Positions 13,278 through 25,895 of a stretch of DNA of 64,000 nt are shown piece after piece (positions within the stretch are counted from its first letter, which is position 1; each line of letters starts with the position of its first letter). Position numbers and translations under genes: made by a program. The DNA lies in assembly GCF_030445035.2 (NCBI RefSeq), contig NC_080694.1:73113147-73177146 (forward strand). The letters run 5' to 3'. This stretch comes from Dasypus novemcinctus (Eukaryota; Chordata; Mammalia; Cingulata; Dasypodidae). The notes under the pieces are model-generated. The model made no database searches. It was not told the origin of the DNA and saw nothing but the letters and a program-made list of their open reading frames with translations.

Positions 13278-15303
13278 AAGTGAAAGAATAGATACATCTA
13301 CAATTATAGTGGGGGATTTTAATACACCACTATCAACTCTGGACAGAACATCTCAAAAGAGAATCACCAAAGAAACAAAACATCTGAATAGTATATTAGA
13401 GGAGCTCGATCTAATAGACATATATAGATCGCTACACCCAAACACAGCAGGATATACATTTTTCTCAAGCGCACATGGATCATTCTCCAAGATAGATCAT
13501 ATGCTAGGCCACAAAGAAAGGCTGAATGAATTCAGAAAGATTGAAATCATACAAAACATTATCTCTGACCACAGTGGAGTCAAGCTGGAGATTTGCAAGG
13601 GACAGAAGCCCAGATTTCACACCACGATTTGGAAACTAAACAGCACACTCTTAGAAAAACAGTGGGTCAAAGAGGAAATCTCAAAAGAAATCAATGACTA
13701 CCTTGAAACAAATGATAATGATAACACAACATACCAAAATTTATGGGATGCAGCAAAAGCAGTACTGAGAGGGAAGTTTATAGCCATAAATTCATATATC
13801 AAAAAAGAAGAAAGAGCAAAAATTGAAGAACTAACTGCACATTTGAAGGAATTAGAAAAACAACAACAAAGTAACCCAACAGGAAGAAGAAGGAAGGAAA
13901 TAACAAAGATAAGAGCAGAACTAAATGAAATAGAAAATAAGAAAGCACTTGAACAGATAAACAAGACCAAGAGCTGGTTTTTTGAGAAGATTAACAAAAT
14001 TGACAAACCTTTAGCAACACTAACAAAGAAAAAAAGAGAGAAGATGCAAATACACAAAATAAGAAATGAGAAAGGCGATATCACCACTGACCCCACAGAA
14101 ATAAAGACTCTCATAAGAGGATATTTTGAAAAACTATATTCCAACAAAAATGACAATCTAGAGGAAATGGACAAATTCCTAGAAACACATAAGCAGCCCA
14201 TATTGACAAAAGAAGAAATTGATGATCTTAACAAACCAATCACAAGCAGAGAGATAGAATCAGTTATTAAAAATCTCCCAACTAAGAAGAGCCCAGGGCC
14301 AGATGGCTTCACAGGTGAATTCTACAAAACATTCCGGAAAGAACTGACACCAATCCTGCTGAAACTATTCCAAAACATCGAAACAGAAAGAACATTACCC
14401 AACTCCTTCTATGATGCCAACATTACCCTAGTACTAAAGCCAAACAAAGACATCACAAGAAAGGAAAATTACAGACCAATTTCTCTAATGAACCTAGACG
14501 CAAAAATACTTAACAAAATACTTGCTAATCGTATTCAACAACACATTAAACGTATTATACACCACGACCAAGTGGGATTCATCCCAGGTATGCAAGGATG
14601 GTTCAACATAAGAAAATCAATCAACGTAATACACCATATAAACAGATTGAAGGAAAAAAATCACATGATTATATCTATTGATGCAGAAAAAGCATTTGAC
14701 AAAATACAGCACCCTTTCTTGATAAAAACACTCCAAAAGATTGGAATACAAGGGAATTTTTTGAACATGATAAAGAGTATATATGAAAAACCTAAAGCCA
14801 ATATTGTTTACAATGGAGAAATCCTAGACTCCTTCCCTCTAAACTCAGGAACAAGACAAGGATGCCCACTGTCTCCGCTCCTATTTAACATTGTCTTAGA
14901 AGTACTTGCTCAAGCACTGAGGCAAGAACCAGAAATAAAAGGCATTCAAATTGGAAAGGAAGAAGTCAAAATTTCATTATTTGCAGATGACATGATCCTA
15001 TACATAGAAAACCCTGAGAGATCTACAACGAAGATTCTAGAACTCATAAATGAGTTTAGTAAAGTCGCAGGTTATAAGATCAATGTGCAAAAATCAGTAG
15101 CATTTCTGTACACCAATAATGAGCAAGATCAGGAGGAAATCAAGAAACAAATACCATTCACAATAGTAAATAAAAAAATCAAATACTTAGGAATAAATTT
15201 AACTAAAGAGGTAAAGAACTTATACAACGAGAACTATACAAGATTGTTCAAGGAAATCTCTCTCATTTTTGAAGGACAGTTTTGTCAGAGATGTTATTCT
15301 TAG
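13246..15303 (+). pseudogene. L1 ORF2 internal fragment, open for 685 codons
   Basis: A long open frame made of the endonuclease C-terminus and RT of L1 ORF2. L1 sequence proper is 13,278-15,256; the first ~11 and last ~16 codons read into the surrounding old L1. Visible motifs: endonuclease GDFNTPLS (about residue 23), SKIDHM and the catalytic [18 protein letters not shown], the [11 protein letters not shown] block and the catalytic FADD at residues 579-582. Family ORF2 is about 1,270 residues, so this is roughly half, lacking the endonuclease N-terminus and everything after the RT. It has no 3' UTR and no poly(A). The open frame suggests a young source, but the protein would lack essential parts and there is no promoter, so I regard it as inactive. 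Confidence 0.92.
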
Positions 15304-15667
15304 TAACTTTTTTCTTTAAGCACTTTAAAGGTGTTCTCCCACTGCCTCTGGCCTCCATTATTTTTATGGAGAAATTGGATGTTCATTTGGTTAAGGATCC
15401 CTTATTTGTGATGTCTCTTCTTTCTTGCTGTGTTTACTGTCTATCTTTGTTCTTGGCATTCAACAGTTTGACTATAATGTGTCTCTGTGTAAATCTCTTG
15501 TCATCCTGCTTGGCATGCATTGAACAACTTGGATTTGAATATTTGTAACTTTCATCAGAATTGTGATATTTTGGGTGATTTTTTCTTTAAGTATTTTTCT
15601 GGCGCTTGATCTATCTCTTCCACTTCTGAGAATCCTACAATGCATGTATTGGTATGCTTGTGGTGTC
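15257..15667 (-). mobile_element. Old antisense L1, middle part
   Basis: Continuation of the old minus-strand L1 interrupted at 13,277. It matches antisense sequence upstream of ORF2 and is broken at 15,667 by an LTR. Confidence 0.65.
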
Positions 15668-16238
15668 TATGACAGTTTGAAGGAATTGGCAGATCCCAGA
15701 AAAGATCATGTTCTCAGAGTTAATCTATTTTTGTAGGTATGTGGCCCTCTAATTGGATTGGATTCCACTGGGGGGCCTTTGATTGGATTGCCTCAGTGAT
15801 GCCTGACCCAGACTAGATCCTGGGTCCTCTTGCTGGTGTCCCTTATAAACAGAGGACCAAAAGCCCAGAGGCACATAGAAAAAAAGCAGTATGTAAAAAA
15901 AGAGGCCCCTGAGAGGGTGAGAGAGCAAGAAGCTAAAGCAATGAGCCTGGAGAAGAGAAGAGACAAATTATACACAGGATCAACCAGAGCTAAGCTTGGA
16001 GAGCAAGAAGCTGAAGCAACAAGACATGGACAAAAGAGCTACCATTGTGTCTTGCCATGTGGCAAGAGTCCAGGATTGTAAACAGTCAACCTTCAGAGAG
16101 GCAAAACCCCTGATGATGCCTTGATCTGGACATTTCCACAGCCTCCAAACTTTAAATTTTTAACCTAACAAATTCCCATTATGAAAGGCAAACAGTTTCT
16201 TGTATATCACTCCCAGCAACTTTTAGCAAACTAAAATG
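15668..16238 (+). mobile_element. Solo LTR-like element, probably ERVL type
   Basis: A 571-bp insertion starting tatgacagtttgaagg and ending caaactaaaatg, located inside the old L1. The flanking L1 reads ggtgtc before it and gcatcccacagg after it. Joining them restores the expected L1 order, and the flanks gtgtc/gcatc could be a decayed 5-bp target-site duplication, as ERVL-type LTRs make. The terminal TG and CA are not both preserved. Family assignment and orientation are inferred from general look only. Confidence 0.55.
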
Positions 16239-16720
16239 GCATCCCACAGGTTCTTCAGACTCTGATCATTTTTTCTTTGGGCAATATCAATGTCTTATTT
16301 TCAAGTTTACTGATCCTTTCTTCTGCCTCAATCAATCTGCCATTGAACCCCTTTATTGCATTTTTTCATTCAATTATATTTTTTACCAGAATTTCCATTT
16401 CCTTCTTCTTTATCATGTCTACCTCATTTTTCAAATTCTTATTTTGTTCATAATGGATTTCATTTAATTTTTTGTCTATGTTTTCCTTTACTTAGTTGAT
16501 CCCATTTAAGAGAGCTAATCTAACATCTTTGATTAGTTATTCCAGAGACTGAATTTCTTCTAGAATAATTTCCATTGAATTCTTTTTTTTTTCCTGTGAC
16601 TGGGTCATACTTTGCTGTCACTTTGTATGTTTTAGAATTTTTTTTGTTGAGTATTGAACATTCTATGTATCATGTTGTGGTACCCAGGAAATCTTGTTGT
16701 CTCATTCTTCAGTCCACCAG
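16239..16720 (-). mobile_element. Old antisense L1, right part
   Basis: Resumes after the LTR with ccacaggttcttcag and resembles antisense L1 ORF1/5' sequence. It ends near 16,720, where an A-rich stretch (16,720-16,830) begins. Confidence 0.6.
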
Positions 16721-16839
16721 AACAGGAACAAGAAAAAAAGGAAAGGAAAAAATGAAAGAAGGCAAAAATAAGAAAAAATTACTAAGAAACAAAAAAAAAA
16801 AAAGAGAAAAAGATGTGCCAGATAGGCCCTATTAGCAGA

Positions 16840-17480
16840 GTTGTCATACCTACTCTCCAGTTTGTTGAACTTACCCAGGTCAGCAAACAGGGAGGTGATG
16901 ATGGTCAACCACCACACCAGGAAACCAAGACAGTCTACAGATGCAAGCAGGAGAATTCCATCCATCAGCCATGTGGGATCTAAGACCTCTCTCAATTTAG
17001 AGGTGGAGTGGAGATCACCATCCCAGGGTCCTCAGGATGGAGGAATAAAATATAGATTAGGCTCTAGCAATGGAAGAAATTACATAATTGATGTGGAGAC
17101 AGTGGCCGTGGGAGTTGCTGAAGGCAGGGAGAGGCTAAAAAGAGGTGTGATATGGGGGCATTTTCGGAACTTGGCTTTGTCCTCAATGATATTGCAGGGA
17201 CAGGTGCACGATACTATGTATCCTGCTAGAACCCACTGAATGGACTGAGGGAGAGTTTAAACTTCAACATAAACTATAATACATGTGGTGTAGCAGTGCT
17301 ACAAAATGTACTCATCAAATGCAATGAATGTACCACATTAATGAATGAAGTTGTCAATGTGGGAGGAGTGTGTGGTGTGGGGAGTGGTGTATATAGGAAC
17401 CTTATATTTTTCATTGTAACATTTTGTGTTATTTATGAATCTTTTTAAAAAGGTAATAAAAAATTTAAGAGGAAAAAAGA
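16840..17480 (+). mobile_element. 5'-truncated L1, 3' UTR only
   Basis: Diverged copy of the last ~0.6 kb of the long L1 3' UTR. It includes the segment around 16,900 that pairs with 4,690 and the A-rich end at 17,440-17,490. The divergence suggests an older subfamily than the 6,650 copy. Confidence 0.8.
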
Positions 17481-17489
17481 AATATATTT

Positions 17490-19870
17490 TTAAATGACAT
17501 AAAATAAATTAAAAAGAAGGTGCACCACCTCTCCACAGCTCTCTGTAGATGCTAGTGGAAAGTCAGAAGCTGTCTATTTTGTCATTGAATACTAACCCTC
17601 TAAATCTTACAACCACTTAACTATGATTTTAATATAATAATAACTCTTATGGCTAGTAGTTTCTGATATTTATTTTCTATCCATTTATTTCAGTCCCTCT
17701 GCTTTTGTTTCAGGAATATCATGTAAACAGCAAACTTCTAGAGTGTTTTTACACAATCTTATATTACTGTCCTTTACTTGACCCACTCAGTCCATTTCCA
17801 TTTGTTGCAATTACTGACAAATTTGGATCCATGCCTACCATCTTATTTTGTGCTTTTTATTTATCCTGTTTTCCCTGCTTCATATTTTTCTTCTACCTGA
17901 CTTATATTGAATTGATTTCTTAAGTATTATTTTCTTTTCTCTAATAGTTTAAAAATTATATATAATTTTCCTCATTTTAGAAAAAAATTTATTTGCCTAC
18001 TTGAATTAACAAAGTCCACAGTTAATCAAGATATCTGTATTTCTGATGAACTACAAATGCAAGTACCTCAGAACATTTTAACACCAATCTTTCCACTATA
18101 TATCTTCTTGTTATCCTAACTTGGATAATAATCTCATTATGGCTGTTTAGATATTCTTTATTTAACTTACATATATGATATTTAATTATTCACCATTACT
18201 AGACTTGTTCCACTCCTTAATTTAATATTCCACTTTCTTTGTCCTGAAAATTTATTATTTGGGAATTTCTTCCTGAGAAACTATTATTATTTTTTTAACT
18301 CTGTGGATTTTTCTTTTTACTCTTGTTAATTCAAGTATAACTTCAATTCTGGAAGTATATAAATAAGAAAGGAAAGCACAGTAAATTTTCACAATATGAA
18401 CTGACATGTGTTATCAGCACTGAGATCGACAAAGTATTGCCACATCCCCAGTTCACTCTTTCTGATTTACCTGTCAATATCTCCTCACAAAACTCACCAC
18501 TGCTCACATATCATTCATCAAGGTTTGTTTCACATGATTTTGTAAAGCTTTAATCATACATGGCATTCTTTTGAGTCCTGTTTGTTTAGGCTTTAGATTC
18601 TTATGTTCAATGTGATGTTCATGGACATTTGGGAAGTTTCTAGTTTGGGGCCGTAACCAATTATGCTGCTGTGAACACTCTTGGACCTGTCTTTATATAT
18701 ATATCCTCTTTTAAAGTGTGTCTTTATGTATGCATTATAATCACTAAATGAGAGAGCTGAATGTATTCTGTGCTATTACACACTGACAATTTCCTAACCT
18801 GGTTGTACCACTTGACAAGCAGTATATGAGAGTATGAGTTGTTCTGCATCCTCCCTAACATTTATTATTATTAGTCTTTTTTTCAGCTTTTTATCTTCTT
18901 CATTTAGACATTTCATTTTAGGAAGTGTGTGGTTAGACTACATTATAGCATTAATTTCTACTTCCTTGATGACTAATGAATTTAAGTACGTTTTAAAAAC
19001 TTAGAGCCATTTGAATATTCATTTTCATGAAATACCTATTCAAGTGTTTTGTCCATTTTGCTATTGGAATGCTGCTTTATTATCAGAGAAGTTTTAGTTT
19101 TACAGAAAAATCATGCAGAAAAGGTATAATTCCCCATTCCTCCATTAGAAACAACTTGAATTCCTTCAGCAAATTTTCTATAATCAATTAAATAACATTA
19201 TAATGATACAATTAATATATTCATGGTTCACATTAGGGTTCTCTGTTTTCTATAGTCCTATGGTTTTTATTAAATTTTATTTTGTAACATAGACACAAAC
19301 TAAATTTTTATTAGAAAAGGTGTGGATTTACAGAGCAATTTATTCATTAAAAAACAGGATTCCCATATACCACCCTACCACAGAAACCATTCATCAGTTA
19401 ATTGACACTTGGATTGTTTCCATTTTGGGCAATTTTGAATAATGCCACTATGAATGTCCATGCGCAAATATCTGTTCAACTCTCTGCTTTCAACTACTCT
19501 GGTACCTGGCAGTAGGATTGCATGGTTGTATGGTAATATATGTTCTGAGGAACTGCCAAACTGTCTTCCAGATGGCTGCACCATTTTACATTCCCACCAG
19601 CAATGAATGAGTGTTCCTGTTTCTTATCGCCTCTCCAATCCTTGCAATTTCCTGTTGTTGTTTTTGTAAGTAGTCGCCATTCTAGTCAATGTGAAATAGT
19701 TTTTCATTGTGGTTTTAATTTACATTTCCCTAATAGCTAGTAATTTTGAGCATCTTTTCAGGTGCTTTCTTGGCCATTTGTAGCAACTCTTTGGAGGAAT
19801 GTCTATTGAAGCTTTTTGTGCCCATATGTAATTGCATTGTTTGTCTTTTAATTATTGCATTGTAGGATTT
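17490..19870 (-). mobile_element. Old antisense L1 pieces
   Basis: About 17,640-18,300 resembles antisense ORF2 5' sequence. About 18,350-19,080 and 19,080-19,870 resemble antisense L1 3' UTR and the ORF2 C-terminal region (for example the block at 19,390-19,620). The last piece continues past a younger L1 insertion at 21,260. There is no readable coding sequence. Confidence 0.6.
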
Positions 19871-19914
19871 CTTTTTTTTTTTTTTTTTGTCTTTTGTCAC
19901 CATTAGGTATGTTA

Positions 19915-21255
19915 TCTTTTTTATTTATTTTTAATTCATTTTTTAATATTACAAAAATATGACATCCCCATGTACTCCCCAACCTCCTCACCCCACTACT
20001 CCCCCCATAGCAATATTCTCCATCATCATGACACATTCATTGCATTTGGTGAATACATCTCTGAGCATCGCTGCACCTCATGGTCAATGGTCCACATCAT
20101 AGCCCACACTCTCCCACGTTCCATCCAGTGGACCATGGGAGAATCTACAATGTCTGGTAATTGTCCCTGCAGCACCACCCAGGACAACTCCAAGTCCCGA
20201 AAATGCCTCCACATCTCATCTCTTCCTCCCATTCCCCACATCCAGCAGCCACCATGGCCACTTTTCCCACACCAATGCCACATTTTCTTCAATTACTAAC
20301 CACAATAGTTCATGAACAGAATATCGGTAAGTCCACTCTAATCCATATTCTATTCCTCCACCCTGTGGAACTTGGATTGGTTGTGTCCATTCCACATCTG
20401 TGTCAAGGGGGGACTTAGATTCCACATGGATGCTGGATGCAAACCTCCTGCTTTCAGGTGTAGGCACTCTTGGCTCCACGATGTGGTGGTTGACCTTCTT
20501 CAACTCCATGTTAGCTGAGTGGGGTAAGTCCAATAAACCAGAGTGTAGGAACTGAAGTCTGTTGAGGCCCAGGACCTGGCCATCATATGGTCAGTCCAGA
20601 GATTCAGATCCCCTAGGTATATCTTAAACCCCAGCACCAACTACAATTCTGGTAAAGTAACAGGAAAGGCTTGTTAAAAGAGATCGCATCTGAGCCCAGC
20701 TCCATCATACAGAAACACCAACTCCAAAGAAGGGCCAACTGACATGGCACTGAACTCCATCTGCCATGACCATAAAATATGTGGGTCGCTTTAGCCCTCA
20801 GAAGACCCAATACCTGGGGTTGTGTCTACTTTATCTGTGTCTGTGACCTTATGCTCAGGTGTGCATAAGGGCAAACCCTCTGATAACCTCCAGACTCTTT
20901 TTTAGGGACTCATAGCCATATAAACTCCTTTGTCCTTTCCATTTCCCCCTTGATTTAGGTCAAAAAGTATTTTTAACTCCTGTTATTATATGTAGACAGG
21001 GATATTCTGCTGGTCCAAGTTGAACCTTTTATTCAAGGTCATTTTTTAGTTACGTCATCAGCTGGTACTTGGTAGTGATCCCTCAGCACCAGGGAGGCTC
21101 ATCCCTGGGAGTCATGTACCACACTGGGGGGAATGCAGTGCATTTACATGCTGAGTTTGGCTTTGAGACTGGCCACATTTGAGCAACACAGAGGCTCTCA
21201 GGACGGAACTCTTGGGCACACTGCTGCTGTAGGCCTTGTTCTTATTTCAGGTGCA
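19915..21255 (-). mobile_element. 5'-truncated L1, 3' UTR only, minus strand
   Basis: Reverse complement of about 3,930-5,250, the terminal 1.3 kb of the long L1 3' UTR, with its A-tail as a T-rich run at about 19,915-19,945. It is inserted within an older antisense L1: the left flank stops at about 19,870-19,910 and the right flank resumes near 21,260 in the same ORF2 region. I could not define the target-site duplication cleanly. Confidence 0.88.
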
Positions 21256-21259
21256 CATT

Positions 21260-22160
21260 TACATATTATGGCATAAAACCTTATTGGATATGTGGTTTCC
21301 AAATATTTTTTCTCATTGAATAGGTTGCCTTTCCTCTTTCATGACAAAGTCCACTTACACATAAAAGTTTTTTTTTTACTTTGATAAGGTCCCATTTATC
21401 TATTTTTTTCTTTCATTGCCCATACTTCAGACACCATTTCTTAACACAAGATCCTAAAGATGCTTCCCCACATTATTTTCTATAAGCTTTAAAACTCTTG
21501 TTCTTATATTTAGATGGCTGAGCCATTCTGAGTTAATTTTCAGTTCATGTGAGATAGAGGTCTTCTTTCTTTCTTTTGCATATGGATATTCAATTCTCCT
21601 AAGATAATTTAATGAAGAGCCTATACTTTCCTGACTGAGTGGACTTCACATCCTTGTCAAAAATCAGTTAGCCATAGATAAGAGGGTCTATTTCTGAATT
21701 CTCAATTTGATTCCATTGATCAATAGGACTATCTCTGTGCCATGCTGTTTTGACCACTGTAGCTTTGTAGTATGCTTTAAACTCAGGAAGTGTGAGTCCT
21801 CCAACTTTGTTCTTCACTTTCAAGATGTGTTTGGCTATTTGGGGCCCTTTACCTTTCTAAATGAATTTGATAATTTGCTTTTCCATACCAAAAATAGGGT
21901 TTTTGAATTTTTATTGTGAATGCATTGAATCTGTAATTCATTTCAGATAGAATTTACAGCTTGATGATATTTACTCTTCCAATTCATGAACACAGAATGT
22001 CCTTCTATTTAGATCATCTTTGTCTTCTTTTAGCAATGCTTTTTAATTTTTTGTGTGTAAGCAACACTGCTCCAAGCCGATCACTGTAAATTACTTTGAA
22101 CCTGAATAAATTACTTTAATAATTCTTATAGGTCAGGTCTTTTCTTAATGAACTCTCTGT
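21260..22160 (-). mobile_element. Old antisense L1 ORF2, continued
   Basis: Antisense of the ORF2 C-terminal part. The reverse complement around 21,300 reads like the FGNHISNK region, and the part at about 21,740-21,850 is antisense to the region that reads [15 protein letters not shown] in the first L1. It belongs with 19,080-19,870. Confidence 0.65.
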
Positions 22161-22164
22161 TTCA

Positions 22165-25100
22165 TTTATCTGTGAGAAAAAGGAAGAGAGAGACTGAGGC
22201 TGGCAAGGGGTGCCCTCATTAAATCCAGTTTCTGTTGTCTGAATCACCTAAATGCAAAGCAAACTTTTTTGGAGTGACCTATCTTTCTAGACTGTCTCTA
22301 CCTGGATCCCCAGAGCAGGATACTCTACCAGGAAGAAATCAGTGGGAGAAAAACCTCAAAGAAAGAAAAAAGAGGGGAGGAACTAAAAATTTCTATAAGA
22401 CAGGAGGTTCCCAGGACTGTAAAGTGTAGTGAACAATGGGCACTGAGAGTCAGAGATAATTTAAACAATTAATGTGATCTGGGGTGAAAATTCTGCACAG
22501 AAACTAAAAGAACAGATCAAAATTACCAGAGAAGGAACAAAGGAAAGTTTGATTTCTCCTAGAGGTGGAACAATTGCACAAATAGTGTAACCTAAAAATT
22601 GTACTGCATACCCAAATCAAGAATCAGATGAAGAACAGTCAAGTAAATCTGATCAATTAAACGCAGGCTATTCTAAATATCTAGAATAAGTTGAACCAAA
22701 CATCAAGAAAAACCTTAACACAAAGACAACCAACAAGAAAACCCTACACAACAGAAACCGACCTTCAGAGTAAATGCATCAAGATAATCGGATGCCTAGA
22801 CATCAGCAAAAGTTACAAGCCATACTAAGAAAAAGGAAAATGTGACCCAGTCAAAGTAACAAATTACAACTTTAAAGAAGACACAATTTGGAACAACTAA
22901 TCAAATATTTTCAAACAAATCTCATAAAGCAATTCAAGGAGATAAAGGAAAATATTTCTAAAGAGGTAAAAGATATTAAGAAGACACAGTGTGAGTGTAA
23001 TGAAGTATTTGAAATTTAAAAAGAAACATAGCAAAAATTATGGGAATGAAAAGCACTATGGAAGAGATTAATATACAGTAGAGGCATACAACAGCAGATT
23101 TAAACTGTCTGAAGAAAGAATCAATGAACTAAAAGAGAGAATAAACAAAATCTTACAGACAGAAGAAAAGATAGAGAAAAGAATGGGGGAAAAATGAATA
23201 CAGTCTTAGGGATTTGAGTGACTGCATGAAGTGCACAACCATATGTGTCATGGATGTCCCAGATGAAAAAGAAAAGGGAAATGGGCCAAAAAAATTCAAG
23301 GAAGTAATGGCCAAAAATTTCCCAACTCTTGAGAAAGACATAATATACATGTCCAAAAAGCACAATATACTGCACACAGAATAAATTCTAAGTAATTTAT
23401 TTACTACCCTGGGACACAGATTAATCAGAATGTCAAATGCCAAATATGAAAAGAAAGTTCTGAAAGCAGCAAGAAAAAAAGTGATTCAACACAACAAGTC
23501 ATCCATAATAAGCCTAAATGCCAATTTCTTATCAGAAACCATGGAGGCAAGCAGGCGGTGGTATGATATATTGAAGGTATTGAAAGAAAAAAAAGAACTT
23601 CTCAGGAATTCTTTATCCAGCAAAACTATTCTTCAAAAATGAGGGAGAGTTTAAATATTCACAGACAAACAGAAAGTGAGAGTTCATCAACAAGAGACCT
23701 AACCTACAGAAAAATACTGAAGGGAGTACTGCAGGTTGAAAGGAAAAGACAGGGTAGAAAGAATTGGAGTAGAGTGATGGAATGAAGATTATCATTAAGG
23801 GTAATTAAAAGGGAAAAGGAAGAGAGAAAAATAAAGATATGATATATAAAACCAAAGAATAAAATGTTTGAAATACTGCCTTTACAATGATAATATTAAA
23901 TGTTAATGGATTAAATTTTGCAATCAAAATACAGATTGGAAGAATCAATTTAAAAAGTATGATCCAACAATGTGTTGTTTACAAGGGACCCACCTTAGAC
24001 CCAAAGACACAAATAGGTTGAAAATGAAAGGTTGGAGGAGCAGATATAGCTCAGTGGTTAAGTGCCTGCTTTCCACATATGAGGTCATGGGTTCAATCCA
24101 TAGTACCTCCTAAAAAATAAATTAATTAGGTAAACATAAAAATAAAAAAATAAAGTGAAAAGTTTGGAAAAAGATATTCCATGCAAATAGTAAACAAAAA
24201 AGAGCTAGGATAGCTATACAAATATCAGACAAATGCAAAGCTGTTACAAGAGACAAAGAAGGGAACTATATGTTAATAAAAGAGACAATCCACCAAGAAT
24301 AAATAATCATAAATATATATGCACCTAACCATGCTTGTCCCAAAATAAGTGAGGCAAACACTGGCAAAATTGAAGGAAAAAATAGATATGTTTACACTAA
24401 TATTGGAGACTTCAATGCACCACTCTCATCAACAGATGGAATATCTAGACAGAGAATCAATAAGGAAACAGAACTTGAATAACTTGATAAATGAACTAAA
24501 CCTAACAGACATAAACAGACATTTCACAACAAAACAGCATGTAATGCATTCTTCCCAAGTGTGCATAGATCATTCTCTAGGACAGAATACATGTTGGATT
24601 ACAAAACAATCTCAAAAGATTTTTTAAAAATTAAAATTATTCAATATGCTTTCTAATTATAATGGAAATCAATAGCAAGCAAACAACTGGAAATGTCACA
24701 AATATATGGAAGATAAAAAAAAAAACCCTCTTAAACAATCAGTGGGTAAAGGAGGAAATTGAAAGAGAAATCAATAAATAACTCTAGATGAATGAAAATG
24801 AGAAAACAACATATTAAAATGTGTGGGATGCAGTGAAGGCAGTGCTGAGAGGTCAATTTATAGCCCTAAATGCTTACATTACTAAAAAAGAAAAAGCAAA
24901 AATGCAATACCTATTAATAACTGCCCATGTGGAAGAATTAGAAAAAGAAGAGCAAGCTAATCGCAAAACAAGTGGAAGGAAAAAAGACTAGAGTAGAAAT
25001 AAATAAAAATATAAAACAATGGAGAGAATTGACAAAAAGAAAAGTTGATTCTATGAGATCAGTAATATTGACAAACCCTTAGCTAAAGTGACCAAAAGAA

Positions 25101-25895
25101 GAGCAAGAAGATGCAAATAAGTAAAATCAGAAATGAGAGGGAGACATTACTACTGACTCCACAGAAATAAGAAGATCATAATAGGATACTGTGAACAACT
25201 GTATGCCAACAAACTAGGTAATCTAGATGAAATGGACAAATTCCTAGAAACACATGAACAGCTTTCACTGACTCTAGAAGAAATTGAAGAGTTCAAACAG
25301 ACCAATTTCAAGTAAAGAGGTTGAATCAGTCATCAAAACCCACTCAAAAAGAAAAAGTCCAAGACCAGATGGCTTCACAGGGGAAGTCTAACAATCAGTC
25401 CAAGAGTAATCAGTATCAATTCTGCATAAACACTTTCCAAAAATTGAAGAAGTGGAAACAATACTTAACTCATACTATGGAACCAACATCACCCTAATAT
25501 CAAAGCCAGATGACAATATTACAAGAAAAGAAAATTATAGATAAATTTATCTAATGAATATAGATGCAAAAATCCTCAACAAAATACTTGTAAATTGAAT
25601 CCAACAGAACTTTAGAAGAATTATACATATCAATTATGTGGGTTTTATCCCAGGTATGCAAGGGTGATTCAACACAAGATCAATTAATATAATACACCAT
25701 ATTAACAAACCAAAGTGTGGAAAGCCACATAAATATCTTGATTGACACAGAAAAAGCATTTGGCAAAATCCAGTATCCTTTCTTCATTAAAAAAAAAAAA
25801 AAAAACTTTGAAAGCTAGGAATAGAAGGACATTTCTGAAAAATTAAAAAGGGGATATATTTAAAACCCATAACTAACATTGTACTCAAAGTTGAA
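22165..25895 (+). mobile_element. Old sense L1: 5' part, ORF1 and ORF2 remnants
   Basis: A degraded L1 in sense orientation. It contains a possible 5' UTR (22,165-22,900), ORF1 remnants (about 22,920-23,640, including KVLKAARKK at 23,455), an inter-ORF segment, and ORF2 from about 23,885 through the endonuclease and into the RT near 25,790 (gacacagaaaaagcattt). A tRNA-head SINE splits it at 24,037-24,155. Sense L1 sequence stops at about 25,895 where antisense L1 begins. Confidence 0.75.
24037..24155 (+). mobile_element. Short tRNA-head DAS-type SINE
   Basis: About 75 bp of tRNA-like sequence with an A box (tagctcagtgg) and a B box (gggttcaatcc), followed by a degenerate A-rich tail. The flanks tgaaaggttgga (24,025) and tgaaaagtttgga (24,156) look like the target-site duplication. 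Only the tRNA head is present, unlike the ~390-bp DAS copies. Confidence 0.85.

Noticed and set aside
13698-14312. A 204-residue frame on the minus strand
   Set aside because: It is the antisense shadow of the well-supported L1 ORF2 frame and has no family motif.
19915-22160. One minus-strand L1 with an internal deletion joining ORF2 to the 3' UTR
   Set aside because: The flanking sequence left of 19,870 continues the same ORF2 region that resumes at 21,260, so a young L1 tail inserted in an older L1 explains it better.
24037-24110. A possible tRNA gene
   Set aside because: A and B boxes are present, but the A-rich tail, flanking duplication and poor acceptor-stem pairing mark it as a SINE.
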